Shown here: one piece after another, positions 44,649 through 53,520 of the stretch
How positions within the stretch are numbered: the stretch's first letter is position 1
How the letters are laid out: the number at the start of each line of letters is the position of its first letter
Assembly: GCA_022565595.1 (NCBI GenBank)
Contig: JAIUML010000006.1
Span: forward strand, 62,001 to 126,000
Direction of reading: 5' to 3'
Length of the DNA stretch: 64,000 bases
From: Saccharospirillum sp.
GTDB lineage: Bacteria; Pseudomonadota; Gammaproteobacteria; Pseudomonadales; Natronospirillaceae
Notes under the pieces: model-generated
Database searches by the model: none
Seen by the model: only the letters and a program-made list of their open reading frames with translations
Told to the model about the DNA's origin: nothing
Translations under genes and position numbers: made by a program

Positions 44649-46586
44649 TTATTTCGAGACGAGCCAACACACCTGATGTGGCATTAATTCAAGGCGATCG
44701 GTCTGCTGTTTCACTTCGCCTCCCTCTTGCAACAGATCCACGATAGCACCAACCGACAACAATGACTGCGTCAGCTGTGGGTCTATTGGTTGATTGAAGT
44801 CTGAAAAGTTGGCCAGTACCAGCAACGTCTCGGCGTCATGAGTTCGGGTGAAACCGAAGACATGAGGGTTGCCGGTCTCGATAATGTGCGTATGGGCATC
44901 GCCCAACAACGGCTGGCTTTGGCGTAAACGAATCAGTTTTTGCAGGCCGGCGTAAACACGCCCACCAGGCGTATCGCTCTGGTGGCGCTTTGCCAGGTCC
45001 GCTTCGTTAACGGGTACTCGGTTCACCCAACGGCTGTCATTCTGTTTGTCGACATCCTGTTGGTAACGGTAGTCGTTAAGGGTGCCAAGCTCATCGCCCA
45101 TATAGATGACGGGCACACCGCCGATACTGAAGATAATGGCATGCAGCATCATGATGCGATTGATGGAGCGAGTAATTTCCTCTTCATCCTGGGCCTCAAT
45201 GGCTTTTTCCAGGCCCACCAATGAAGCCAATTGACCGGCGACTCGGCAGTCGCCGGTGGTCTTGTTTTCCTGGAAGGGTACGCCACGGGCGAAACTGCCT
45301 TCGAACTGTCCGGTGTAATATTGGTTCAGGAAGCGACGGTGATCGTCCGGGTTAATGCCGAGGCGCCAGGCGATGGAATCATCGAAAGTCCAACCTATGT
45401 CGTCGTGGCCACGAATGTAGTTGACCCAGGCTGTGTCGTTGGGAATCGGGAATCGCGCCTGGAGGCTTTGCGTCATCAGGGTGACATCACGCGTTGCCAG
45501 GCTGTTCCAGAGTAACGCCATCAACAGCGGGTTGTAGGAAAGCTGGCATTCGTCGGTGTCGATGTAGCGAACGACCTCGTCCGGATGAACGATGGCTTCC
45601 GACTTGAACAACAACCCGGGCGCGGCGATACGAGAGGCGGCGTTGAACGCCTGAATCAAATCATGGGCCTGTGGCAGGTTTTCACAGACGGTGCCTTTTT
45701 CTTTCCAGACAAAGGCCAGTGCATCAAAACGCAGGATGTCGGCTCCGGCATTGGCCAGAAACAGCAGTTCGCCCAACATGGCATTGAACACAGCGGGGTT
45801 GCGGTAGTTCAGGTCCCACTGAAAATTGTTGAAGGTGGTCCAGACCCACTTCTGCATATCATCGCGCCAGGTGAAGCTGCCGCGGCGAATTTCAGGAAAT
45901 ATCTCGCGCAGGTAGGGCTCATAGGGTGCGAGGTCCCCCTTGCTGTCGAAACAGAAGTAGTAATCCAGGTACTCCTGCTCACCATGCTGTGCCTTGCGCG
46001 CCCATTCGTGTTCGTCTGACGTGTGGTTGAACACAAAGTCGAGCACCATAACAATGCCTTCATTGCGCAAGGCAGAACCGAGGCGTTTGAGATCGGTCAT
46101 GGTACCCAGGCTGGGGTTCACCTGACGATAATCCGACACCGCATAACCGCCGTCGCTGTTGGCTTCGGGTGCCTTGAACAGTGGCATCAGGTGCAAGTAA
46201 CTGAGGCCGAGTTCCTTGAAGTAAGGTATTTGCTCACGCAGGGATTTGAGGTCGCCGGCAAAGAGGTCGACGTAGCAGGCAGCGCCAAGCATCTGTTCGC
46301 TCTTGAACCAGTGCGGGTCTTTCTGGCGTTTTTTATCCTGGCTGCGCAGTACCTTGGGGCGCTCCTGAAAGGCCTCGAACAAGGTACCAAGGATGCTTTC
46401 AAGGTGATAAAAAAAGTCATACTGGTTGCCGTACAAACCATGCAGCAAGCCAAATAACCTGGGGAACTGTTGATCCAGGTTCTCGGTAAAAGCCTGCCAT
46501 TCGGCTTTGCTGGTGGCTTTCGGCTGAAGCCTGGGGAGTAGGCGGTCCAGCGTTTTACGGGCGTCATAATCGAGCGAATGCATCAT
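44649..46586 (-). CDS. Amylosucrase (GH13)
   Basis: A 645-residue GH13 enzyme matching amylosucrase along its length; that enzyme turns sucrose into alpha-1,4-glucan and fructose. Catalytic residues are Asp288 (RFDALAF), Glu330 (FKSEAIVHPDEV) and Asp395 (RGHDDIGW). Amylosucrase-specific segments include CENLPQAHDLIQAFNAASRIAAP, DECQLSYNPLLMALLWNSLATR and GSFARGVPFQ. The helical N-terminal domain of about 90 residues is present and there is no signal peptide, so the enzyme acts inside the cell. The neighbouring kinase-like gene on the same strand could handle the released fructose; that is inference. Confidence 0.93.
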   Translation of the reverse strand: MMHSLDYDARKTLDRLLPRLQPKATSKAEWQAFTENLDQQFPRLFGLLHGLYGNQYDFFYHLESILGTLFEAFQERPKVLRSQDKKRQKDPHWFKSEQMLGAACYVDLFAGDLKSLREQIPYFKELGLSYLHLMPLFKAPEANSDGGYAVSDYRQVNPSLGTMTDLKRLGSALRNEGIVMVLDFVFNHTSDEHEWARKAQHGEQEYLDYYFCFDSKGDLAPYEPYLREIFPEIRRGSFTWRDDMQKWVWTTFNNFQWDLNYRNPAVFNAMLGELLFLANAGADILRFDALAFVWKEKGTVCENLPQAHDLIQAFNAASRIAAPGLLFKSEAIVHPDEVVRYIDTDECQLSYNPLLMALLWNSLATRDVTLMTQSLQARFPIPNDTAWVNYIRGHDDIGWTFDDSIAWRLGINPDDHRRFLNQYYTGQFEGSFARGVPFQENKTTGDCRVAGQLASLVGLEKAIEAQDEEEITRSINRIMMLHAIIFSIGGVPVIYMGDELGTLNDYRYQQDVDKQNDSRWVNRVPVNEADLAKRHQSDTPGGRVYAGLQKLIRLRQSQPLLGDAHTHIIETGNPHVFGFTRTHDAETLLVLANFSDFNQPIDPQLTQSLLSVGAIVDLLQEGGEVKQQTDRLELMPHQVCWLVSK

Positions 46587-46621
46587 GTTTTATACGGCTT
46601 CCGGTTTTTCGGCAGTGGCCC

Positions 46622-46684
46622 GCGCCGGGTGTCGGGTGCAACTTTGATGGGACGCCCATCAAAGTTGCACCCGACACCCGGCGC
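46622..46684. repeat. Perfect 30-base palindrome with 3-base loop
   Basis: The arms 46622-46651 and 46655-46684 are exact reverse complements over 30 bases around loop ACG. The left arm starts GCGCCGGGTGTCGGG. It lies between amylosucrase and the kinase-like gene. No T-run follows on the minus strand, so it is not a plain terminator. The flank GGCAGTGGCCCGCG resembles the flank of other palindromes in this window, but the shared inner core of those is missing. Confidence 0.85.
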
Positions 46685-46883
46685 TTACAGATCGATCAAC
46701 GCACTCTTGAAAGTAGCTCATCTAGCTTTTGAGTACTATAGCGTCCCGATTTCGAGAAATTTAGCACTGTGTGCCGGGTTTCGTTCGAGTGCTCAAAGGA
46801 TCGATTTCTTTCGAAATCCAGTTTAGTGCCCTACCTCAATCATGCAAACTTAATCGATTCAGAAAAACTAAAATGATACGGGA

Positions 46884-47852
46884 TTATGCTGGTTTTGCAA
46901 TCGGGCAGATTCCGACGCCGAGGCCGGTGCCGAGGGTGACCATGATGGCGGGCTCTGAGAAGCGGAAGGCGAGGGCGGCGGCGGTGCTGTCGTGTTCGAG
47001 CAGGGCCAGGGGGCCCAGACCGCATTGGGGGAGCCAGTTTTCGTTGAGTGTGGTGGCGAGGTGGGGGCAATCGTCGCGCAGGCGGTGGTAGATGCCGGAG
47101 CGGTAGTCGAAGGGGTGCCCCTGGTTCAGATAGGTTGCAATGCTGATGGCGACGGGGAGTGGCTGGCCGATCTGTTGGCGCAGTTGGCTGAGCAGTTCGA
47201 GCAGGGCCGGTTGGCGGAACAGGCCTTCTCTGTCGAGCCAGTCTTTTACCTGGATGTCAGAAAAGGGGTCGAGCCGGTTGCCGTGGCGACTGGCGATGGC
47301 GCTTTTGATGCCAGTGGCGCCAAAATCCATGACCAGCAGATCCTCCGCGCTGGAAACATGTTGCGCGAGACCTACCAGGCCAGTCTGCCCACCCCAGGGT
47401 GAGGCCAGTACGGTCACGTAGCCCAGGTCGATCTCAAGCCGTTCAGCCAGAGAGTTACCAAAATCGCCGGTGCTGATGCCGCCACTGAGCACCAGGGTGT
47501 GGGTGCTACGCCAGAACTCGGCATAAGCCTGTTGCCATGGGCTTCCACCTTGCCAATACTCGGCCCGCAAGGCGGTACGCAAGACAGCGGCGAGACGGTT
47601 GCCGTATTCTGCTAGAATACGATCAGATTGAGTATGACCGGGCTGAAAGTCTTGCAGGAACTGACGAACACTGGGCGCTGGAGCACTGTAGTGTTCCCGG
47701 ATCAGTTGATGCAATGTATGAGCGCAGACCCAGTCGCGGGCGGTTTGAGTGGTCTGGTAGGCCGAGACAGGCAGCCGGTTAAGAGAGGCCTCAGGGCTCA
47801 GCGTCAATGTACCGTTGGTGCTCTCTGTCAGTGTTTCTGTGGTTGCTGTCAT
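46884..47852 (-). CDS. ROK/hexokinase-fold kinase-like protein with permuted motifs
   Basis: A 322-residue protein carrying ASKHA-fold motifs in an unusual order. A motif like the late LGGGVS of ROK kinases comes first (VLSGGISTGD, about 121-130), then GQTGLVGLAQ (155-164), which normally lies near the C-terminus. The phosphate-1 motif follows (MDFGATGIKSAIA, 175-187), then HDSTAAALA (287-295) with the likely catalytic Asp288, and phosphate-2 (VTLGTGLGVG, 305-314) only 8 residues from the end. This is the order expected of a circular permutation. The ROK zinc motif is absent. A fructokinase or glucokinase role beside amylosucrase is inference. Confidence 0.65.
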   Translation of the reverse strand: MTATTETLTESTNGTLTLSPEASLNRLPVSAYQTTQTARDWVCAHTLHQLIREHYSAPAPSVRQFLQDFQPGHTQSDRILAEYGNRLAAVLRTALRAEYWQGGSPWQQAYAEFWRSTHTLVLSGGISTGDFGNSLAERLEIDLGYVTVLASPWGGQTGLVGLAQHVSSAEDLLVMDFGATGIKSAIASRHGNRLDPFSDIQVKDWLDREGLFRQPALLELLSQLRQQIGQPLPVAISIATYLNQGHPFDYRSGIYHRLRDDCPHLATTLNENWLPQCGLGPLALLEHDSTAAALAFRFSEPAIMVTLGTGLGVGICPIAKPA

Positions 47853-47900
47853 TGCTATCTTACTGTCGTTAGGAGTTGGTTGGTCTGATCAACATAACCC

Positions 47901-48016
47901 GCCTTGGCGCTTGGGTACGACCCTGATCGGGACGCTGCAAGTATGTCCCTATAAGCTCGACGACAGCCATCCATGGCTGCCGACGCCCGCTCAGTGTCGT
48001 ACCCAAGCACCCAGGC
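47901..48016. repeat. Palindromic intergenic element, copy 1
   Basis: About 116 bases. The outer arm GCTTGGGTACGACCCTGA (from 47909) pairs with TCAGTGTCGTACCCAAGC near 47991-48008 with one mismatch. Inside, on the minus strand, is the family core with a hairpin around GGCAGCCATGGATGGCTG. It lies in the 490-base gap between the kinase-like and SRPBCC genes, which holds no gene. Confidence 0.8.
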
Positions 48017-48080
48017 TAGTCATCGTGGGCACGATACACCCATTGCTTGATGTCTAGCTTGCCCTGCTACAAATGACTAG

Positions 48081-48205
48081 CGCTGGGTGCCGGAGGTGCC
48101 TCTGAAGGGGAGTCCGCAGCAAGGATGCTGCGGTCTAGGCTCCATGGAGGGATGGAGTGGGCGGCACCCCGCCCGACCCTGCAGAGGCACCTCCGGTGGC
48201 CAGTG
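48081..48205. repeat. Palindromic intergenic element, copy 2
   Basis: About 125 bases. CCGGAGGTGCCTCTG on the left pairs exactly with CAGAGGCACCTCCGG on the right, plus an outer CGCTGG/CCAGTG step. Inside are a CCGCAGC/GCTGCGG hairpin and a CTCCATGGAG stretch. Its arms share no sequence with copy 1, 64 bases away. Confidence 0.8.
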
Positions 48206-48342
48206 CGGGCCAAAGTTGAGGCACACTAAGAAGCTCTGCACTTTGTAGTAAATGAGTCCCTAACAAGACACAGTAGATCTACCTGGGCAGCTTTAACAGT
48301 AAAAAGCTGTCAGGATTATTCTGACAAAAAAAGAGGATGCCT

Positions 48343-48780
48343 ATGGCCACCCTGAACCATCAGATCGACATTGACGCCCCTGCCGCCCGCATCTGGGAGT
48401 TGCTGACCACTCGTGTCGGCTTGCAAAGCTGGTGGAATGGCACTGTGGCGATTGCCAGCGGTGACAGTTGGCGCTTCAGCGGTGACGAACTGGAAAGCCC
48501 GGTGACCCTGAAAGTGGTCGAGGAAGAGCCGGATCGGGAACTGGAATGGTTGTGTGTAAAGGGTGATCCCAACTGGGAAAATACCCTGGTGCTGTGGTCA
48601 TTGGAGAAACTGGAACAGGGTTGTCGGGTGAGCCTGGCGCATCGGGATTGGCGCTTGCCCGAAGCGGAGTTGGCCGCCGAGAATACGCGTTGGGGCGAGC
48701 GGCTGGTCAAATTGCGCGCCATGGCTCAGCCGCGCGATGAAATGCCCTATAACGATCAGGATCTGAGTGCCTGGACTTGA
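48343..48780 (+). CDS. SRPBCC/AHSA1-like START-fold protein
   Basis: A 145-residue protein of the SRPBCC superfamily, AHSA1-like branch: HQIDIDAPAARIWELLTT, GLQSWWNG, WRFSGDEL and a final helix. Such proteins bind hydrophobic ligands in a central cavity; the ligand is unknown. The ATG at 48343 is chosen over ATG 48337 because AAGAGG at 48331-48336 is properly spaced only for the later one. The stop overlaps the TTG start of the next gene. Confidence 0.82.
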   Translation: MATLNHQIDIDAPAARIWELLTTRVGLQSWWNGTVAIASGDSWRFSGDELESPVTLKVVEEEPDRELEWLCVKGDPNWENTLVLWSLEKLEQGCRVSLAHRDWRLPEAELAAENTRWGERLVKLRAMAQPRDEMPYNDQDLSAWT

Positions 48781-49484
48781 GTGAACCCTTGTTGCAACCG
48801 CGCGTTCTGGTGGAAGCGGCTGCCGGCTTTTGCGTGGTGGTCAAACCCTCGGGCTGGACGGTTCAACGGGCGGAATCGAACCCCGGCCTGGTGCATTGGT
48901 TGCGTGATGAACTGGGGTCGATGGCCTACCCCGTGCATCGGCTGGACCTTGGCACTACCGGCCTGGTGGTGTTTGCACTGACTGAGGCAGTCAACCGGGA
49001 GCTGAGCCTGGCCTTTGCCGAGCGAAGGGTGATTAAAGCCTACTTGGCCGTTTCTGATCAAGCGCCGCGCAAGAAGCAGGGCTGGGTCAGGGGGGATATG
49101 GCGCCGAGCCGTCGTGGTCAGTGGAAGTTGCTTCGTTCTCAAAATAACCCGGCTGTAACGTCCTTCACTAGTCTGTCTCTGGCGCCGGGCATTCGCGGCT
49201 TTGTGCTGCACCCCAAAACCGGCAAGACCCATCAGCTGAGAGTCGCCTTAAAAAGCCTCGGAAGCCCCATTATCGGTGATCAGCGCTATGGCGGAACGCC
49301 TCATCCTCTAATGCATCTGCATGCCTGGCAATTAAGCTTTGTTCTGGCGGAGCAGCCTTATCAGTTTCAGGTGGCGCCCGAAGGTGGCTGGTTTGACCTC
49401 TGGTGTGAACAGGGCTTGCCTGACGTGAAGCTGGGCGTTACAAAGAAGCCTGCCGAAAACAAAGGAGCCGCAGCGGATGATTGA
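48777..49484 (+). CDS. RluA-family pseudouridine synthase
   Basis: A 235-residue RNA pseudouridine synthase, short form without an S4 domain. The catalytic motif HRLDLGTTGLVV (about residues 53-64) carries the nucleophile Asp. The C-terminal motif GKTHQLRVALKSLGSPIIGD is also diagnostic. The start is TTG, overlapping the stop of the preceding gene as TTGA. The RNA target cannot be told; RluA, RluC/D, TruC and related enzymes share these motifs. Confidence 0.88.
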   Translation: MSEPLLQPRVLVEAAAGFCVVVKPSGWTVQRAESNPGLVHWLRDELGSMAYPVHRLDLGTTGLVVFALTEAVNRELSLAFAERRVIKAYLAVSDQAPRKKQGWVRGDMAPSRRGQWKLLRSQNNPAVTSFTSLSLAPGIRGFVLHPKTGKTHQLRVALKSLGSPIIGDQRYGGTPHPLMHLHAWQLSFVLAEQPYQFQVAPEGGWFDLWCEQGLPDVKLGVTKKPAENKGAAADD

Positions 49485-50838
49485 CTGGACCCTGGTCCAG
49501 CCCTGGTTGCCTACAGCAGGCGCGGGTCTGGCGGGCTTGCTGTTGGGGTTGATGGTGGCTTCCGTGGTGCGGTCACGGTCGATGCAGGCCCTGACTCAAC
49601 TGGAGCAGCAGAGTCAGCAGGTGGCGTTTGAATCCCGCTTTCATCAGCAACAGCATCAGGAGGTTCAGGAGCGGTTGCTGGAGCGAGAGCAGGATATGGA
49701 GCGCTTGCGCCAATTGCTGCAATCGCGCGAGAACCAGTTGGCCCGACTGGAAACCCAGCGTCGAGCAGACCAGCATCACTTCGACAGCCAGTTGCAGTTG
49801 TTAAAGGACAACAAGGAAGCGTTGAAGAACGAGTTTCATCACCTTGCCAACGAGATTTTCGAAGCCAAGGGCAAACGCTTCAGCGAACAGAATCAGGCAT
49901 TGCTGAATGGTTTGTTGAAACCACTGAGTGAACAGGTGACCGAATTCCGCCGACGGGTGGATGATATTCACAGCAATGATATTCGTGGTCGCAGTGAGCT
50001 CTCGTCTCAGTTGAATCTGCTGCGTGATCTCAACAGCCAACTCAATCAACAGGCTTCGGACCTGACCCGCGCCTTGAAAGGAGACAAAAAACTTCAGGGT
50101 AACTGGGGTGAGCTTCAGGTCGCCAAATTGTTGGAAAGTGCGGGCCTGGAACGGGGTCGTGAATTCGAATCCGAAGCCAACTTCAAGGATGCCGAGGGCA
50201 ACAACAAGCGGCCGGATTTTGTCATTCATCTGCCCGATGGCAAGCATCTGATCATCGACAGCAAGGTCTCCCTTGTAGATTATCAGGAAGCCGTTAACGC
50301 GGAAGATGAGGCTGATCAGGCTCTGGCTCTGAAGCGACACCTGGTCGCGACGCGTCGCCATATGTTGAGCCTGAGCGAGAAAAACTACCCGCAACTGACT
50401 GGCATGAACGCGCCGGATTTCGTGTTGATGTTCATGCCCATTGAGCCGGCCTACATCGCTGCCTTTCGAGCCGACCCAACGCTTTTTGAAGAAGGTTTTC
50501 AGCGCAAGGTGGTGATTGTTACCGCCACCACCCTGTTGGCAACCTTGAGAACGGTTGCCAATCTGTGGAGCCTTGAAAAGCAGAATCAGAATGCGCGAGA
50601 GTTGTTCGATCAGGCGGCTCGAATCTACGACAAGATGCGTATTTTCGCCGAAAAGATGGAGCGTCTTGGTGTGCAGATCAACACAGCGCAACGCACCTGG
50701 GACGATGCCTGGAAGTCACTTTCCGATGGCCGCGGCTCTCTGGCTCGTCAGGTCGAAAAGCTCCAGGAACTGGGCGCCCCTGTGCGTCAGAAACTACCGG
50801 ATGCGTTGTTGAGTTCTGCTCAGGAAGAAGAGGATTAG
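49477..50838 (+). CDS. rmuC: DNA recombination protein RmuC
   Basis: A 453-residue RmuC. An N-terminal membrane anchor (about 10-28) is followed by a long Gln-rich coiled coil (about 35-140) and the RmuC domain with LQGNWGELQVAKLLESAGLERG, RPDFVIHLPDGKHLIIDSKVSL and VVIVTATTLLATLRTV. RmuC is a nuclease-like protein that limits inversions at short inverted repeats in E. coli, which is of interest given the many palindromes nearby. It overlaps the pseudouridine synthase gene by 8 bases. Confidence 0.94.
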   Translation: MIDWTLVQPWLPTAGAGLAGLLLGLMVASVVRSRSMQALTQLEQQSQQVAFESRFHQQQHQEVQERLLEREQDMERLRQLLQSRENQLARLETQRRADQHHFDSQLQLLKDNKEALKNEFHHLANEIFEAKGKRFSEQNQALLNGLLKPLSEQVTEFRRRVDDIHSNDIRGRSELSSQLNLLRDLNSQLNQQASDLTRALKGDKKLQGNWGELQVAKLLESAGLERGREFESEANFKDAEGNNKRPDFVIHLPDGKHLIIDSKVSLVDYQEAVNAEDEADQALALKRHLVATRRHMLSLSEKNYPQLTGMNAPDFVLMFMPIEPAYIAAFRADPTLFEEGFQRKVVIVTATTLLATLRTVANLWSLEKQNQNARELFDQAARIYDKMRIFAEKMERLGVQINTAQRTWDDAWKSLSDGRGSLARQVEKLQELGAPVRQKLPDALLSSAQEEED

Positions 50839-52007
50839 CCAGGCTTTCCGTCCGCCCGTGGCGCCAGCAGGATGGGCGTGTAGAGCACGGTAAAGAGCCC
50901 GAAACTCAGAATCCAGAACAGGGCGGATAGGTTCACGCCCCAGCGGTAGTCAATCATACCGCTTGCCGCCAGCAGGCGCAGCACGGTGGCTATTACGATA
51001 AAGGCATAGCTGATCCAGGCATAGGGTACCAGCTTCAGCGGCCGGCCGGTATGGCCGGCGCAGACCCGCGTCATGACGCCCAGTATCAAGGTTCCGATAG
51101 CGCCCATGCCTAGTGTGTGCACCCATAGGCTGTTGGAAAATACGGGTTCAATCAGGTTGAGCCCCCGCGCCAGCAACGACAACACCAGCCACAGATAACC
51201 CAGATGAAGAATCCACAAAAGTGGCTCTTTTAAAGCGAGCCAGCCTTTCCAGAGCAGCAGACGCGCCGCGTGTAACGCCGCTGTTACCAACAAGAACCAG
51301 CCCAGCCATGGCGCCTCGGTGAACCAGATATCCAGAGGAATCAATAATGCCAGGGCTATCAGTGCGACTTTATCCAGGCCAGCATAACGAACCACAGCGG
51401 CACTGTTACCGCCAGTCCGCTTCAACCAGTTGACCGTAAAGGCGGGCGTGATGCGGCCGGCAATGATGGCCAACAGCAGGCTGATCAGGTTGAAGCCCAG
51501 TCGCTCCCCTTGCTGCAGGTAGGCGGTGGTACCGGTCATGAAACCCAGGTGCATCCAGAGGTTGCCGGTGAACAGCAGCAGGATGACAGCCACCAGAATC
51601 AGGTTGCGATGGTTCTTGTGGCGTACAAGAACGGCAGCGACGTACAGGCCGAGGACTGCGAGGAAACTCAGGTCGACAACGGCTACCCAAAGCGGAGGTA
51701 TCAGGCTTGTTGCCCAGAACGCCACTCTGCCCGCCAGCCATAACAGAACCAGGGCCAGCAAGGGCCCACCGGAGAGTGGTTTCGCCCCGGTCCAGTTGGT
51801 AATGGCCGTCAGCAAAAAACCGGCAATGGCAGCACTGGTCCAGCCGTAGAGCATCTCATGGCTGTGCCAGTGCATGGGTGACCAGCTCAATGGCAAAGCA
51901 AGGCCGCCAAACAAATAAGCCACCCAGCCCAACACCGCGATCGCGGCATAGGCACCCGCCAGAATAAAGAAGGGTCGAAAGCTGTACGAAAGCAATGGCG
52001 TTGGCAT
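50835..52007 (-). CDS. nnrS: NnrS-family membrane protein
   Basis: A 390-residue protein with about 12 membrane helices and the NnrS pattern: LLSYSFRPFFILAG, MHWHSHEMLYGW, AGFLLTAITNWTG, AGRITPAFTVNWLK and HTLGMGAIGTLILGVMTRV. NnrS proteins are haem- and copper-containing and help cells withstand nitric oxide. The conserved histidines are seen in HWHSHE and HTLGMG. It overlaps the convergent rmuC end by 4 bases. Confidence 0.92.
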   Translation of the reverse strand: MPTPLLSYSFRPFFILAGAYAAIAVLGWVAYLFGGLALPLSWSPMHWHSHEMLYGWTSAAIAGFLLTAITNWTGAKPLSGGPLLALVLLWLAGRVAFWATSLIPPLWVAVVDLSFLAVLGLYVAAVLVRHKNHRNLILVAVILLLFTGNLWMHLGFMTGTTAYLQQGERLGFNLISLLLAIIAGRITPAFTVNWLKRTGGNSAAVVRYAGLDKVALIALALLIPLDIWFTEAPWLGWFLLVTAALHAARLLLWKGWLALKEPLLWILHLGYLWLVLSLLARGLNLIEPVFSNSLWVHTLGMGAIGTLILGVMTRVCAGHTGRPLKLVPYAWISYAFIVIATVLRLLAASGMIDYRWGVNLSALFWILSFGLFTVLYTPILLAPRADGKPG

Positions 52008-52103
52008 ATGGGAGTAGGTCCAGTTTAAAGATCTATATACTATACATCTTTATGTGTAAGCACTACAATAGTGCCTCCAGCACAGAGTGGTGACTAGCGC
52101 AGT

Positions 52104-52502
52104 ATGTCTTTTTTGTACCCACACTACCTCCTGATCAAGGATCTGCACATAGGCCTGGCGTTTGCCAGCATCCTGTTCTTTGTCGTGCGCGCTTATTGGT
52201 CCGTGCGGGGCATGGCCATGTTGCAGCAACGCTGGGTCAAAACCCTGCCGCACCTGATCGACACCTTCCTGCTGTTGTTCGGCGTTACTCTGATGATGAT
52301 GCTACGCGCCTGGCCACAGCAACAGCCCTGGCTGGCGGTGAAACTGCTGGCACTGTTGTTGTACATCGTGCTCGGCACCTTCGCCATTAAAAGAGGCCGA
52401 ACGCCCACCAGCAGGGCAGGCTTCGCACTGGCCGCCATACTGGTGTTTGGTTACATGCTGCAAACCGCAATGACCAAAGACCCTCTGTTTTTTATCAGCT
52501 GA
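52104..52502 (+). CDS. SirB2-family membrane protein
   Basis: A 132-residue protein with four membrane helices resembling the SirB2 family: YLLIKDLHIGLAFASILFFVVR, LPHLIDTFLLLFGVTLMM and YIVLGTFAIKRGRT. Its biochemical role is unknown. No clear Shine-Dalgarno precedes the ATG at 52104. It is divergent from nnrS, 96 bases away, and SirB2-like genes are often found near haem/NO genes. Confidence 0.85.
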   Translation: MSFLYPHYLLIKDLHIGLAFASILFFVVRAYWSVRGMAMLQQRWVKTLPHLIDTFLLLFGVTLMMMLRAWPQQQPWLAVKLLALLLYIVLGTFAIKRGRTPTSRAGFALAAILVFGYMLQTAMTKDPLFFIS

Positions 52503-52581
52503 TCAACGGAATGAACGCAGCGTTGGCTGCGAATTATAATGGCACAGGGTACACTCACGCTTTTTGTGCAGGTACCCCCTC

Positions 52582-53358
52582 TTGGCCGATCTCTCTCTGG
52601 TGCAGTATGGCCTCATCGCTCTGATTTTCATCTGGAGCGGCTTCGTTCGCTCCGGCCTCGGCTTTGGCGGTGCGGCATTGTCGTTGCCCTTCCTGTTGCT
52701 GGTGCACGATCGCCCCGTCGTTTTCCTGCCGATCATCGGCATCCACCTGCTGGTTTTTTCTTCGCTCACCGTCTGGCAGAGCCATCGCAAACAACAGCGC
52801 AACCCGGAGAGTGACCACCCCGGCGGCGTCGACTGGCCTTACCTTCGCAAGATATTATTGATTCTCTTCATCCCGAAAATGATAGGCGTCTTCGGCCTGC
52901 TCACACTCTCCGACGCCATCATGAGCAGCATCATCTTTGTTATCGTCGGTGCCTATTCCATCACCTACATCTTCAACATCACCTTCCGCAGCAAAAGCAA
53001 AACGCTGGACTTCGTCTTCTTGGGACTCGGCGGTTACGTCAGCGGCACCTCGCTGGTCGGCGCCCCCCTGATCATCGCCGTGATGGCGCAATACGTCAGT
53101 CGATTCCAGTTGCGCGATACCCTTTTTGTGCTCTGGTTTATTCTGGTTGTGATCAAGCTGGCTGCCTTCATTTGGGCGGGCGTTGATCTGCAGTTACAGC
53201 ACCAACTCTGGCTACTGCCCGCTGCGGCCATAGGTCATGTAATGGGGTTGCGGTTCCACGAAGTGCTGTTGAATACCCAGGCGACACGGTTTTATCGGGG
53301 GTTGGGGGTACTTTTGTTAGTAACAAGCAGTATTGGAGTGTTGCGGTTGGTGTTTTGA
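52582..53358 (+). CDS. TauE/SafE-family sulfite/sulfonate exporter-like protein
   Basis: About 258 residues with eight or so membrane helices. The first repeat has IWSGFVRSGLGFGGAALSLPFLL and the second LGLGGYVSGTSLVGAPLIIAVMAQY, both characteristic of TauE/SafE (COG0730). The substrate is unknown. The frame is open from a TTG at 52564 but the hydrophobic start better fits the TTG at 52582, which gives MADLSLVQYG; neither has a strong Shine-Dalgarno. Confidence 0.8.
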   Translation: MADLSLVQYGLIALIFIWSGFVRSGLGFGGAALSLPFLLLVHDRPVVFLPIIGIHLLVFSSLTVWQSHRKQQRNPESDHPGGVDWPYLRKILLILFIPKMIGVFGLLTLSDAIMSSIIFVIVGAYSITYIFNITFRSKSKTLDFVFLGLGGYVSGTSLVGAPLIIAVMAQYVSRFQLRDTLFVLWFILVVIKLAAFIWAGVDLQLQHQLWLLPAAAIGHVMGLRFHEVLLNTQATRFYRGLGVLLLVTSSIGVLRLVF

Positions 53359-53384
53359 AGCTTTGACTAGTTGATGCATACCAG

Positions 53385-53497
53385 CGCCGGATATCGGGTG
53401 GGCTTGTCCGGGGACGTCTGCGGCCAGGACGGCCGCAGTCGAGCCCCCATGGAGGGGTTTATGGCGACCCCGGACAGTCCCACCCGGTAGCCGGTGC
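53385..53497. repeat. Palindromic intergenic element, copy 3
   Basis: About 113 bases. GGGTGGG and TCCGGGG on the left pair with CCCCGGA and CCCACCC on the right, with two mismatches between. Inside are CTGCGGCC/GGCCGCAG and CCCCCATGGAGGGG. The right end runs into GTAGCCGGTGCGGG, the same end sequence as copy 6. It lies between convergent genes. Confidence 0.85.
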
Positions 53498-53520
53498 GGG
53501 TTCTAAGGGATGTAGTAGGT

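Noticed and set aside
46622-46684. Intrinsic terminator for the kinase-like gene
   Set aside because: The stem is strong, but the minus strand downstream lacks a T-run, so I list it as a palindrome instead.
47901-48205. CRISPR array or tandem direct repeats
   Set aside because: The two elements here are self-complementary palindromes with different arms, not regularly spaced direct repeats, and no cas gene is present.
49801-50691. 296-residue reverse frame inside rmuC
   Set aside because: It is a shadow of the RmuC domain, whose forward reading matches the family throughout.
52564-52581. Extended N-terminus of the TauE/SafE protein from TTG 52564
   Set aside because: It adds MCRYPL before a normal hydrophobic start without a better ribosome site; the later TTG was preferred, with low certainty.
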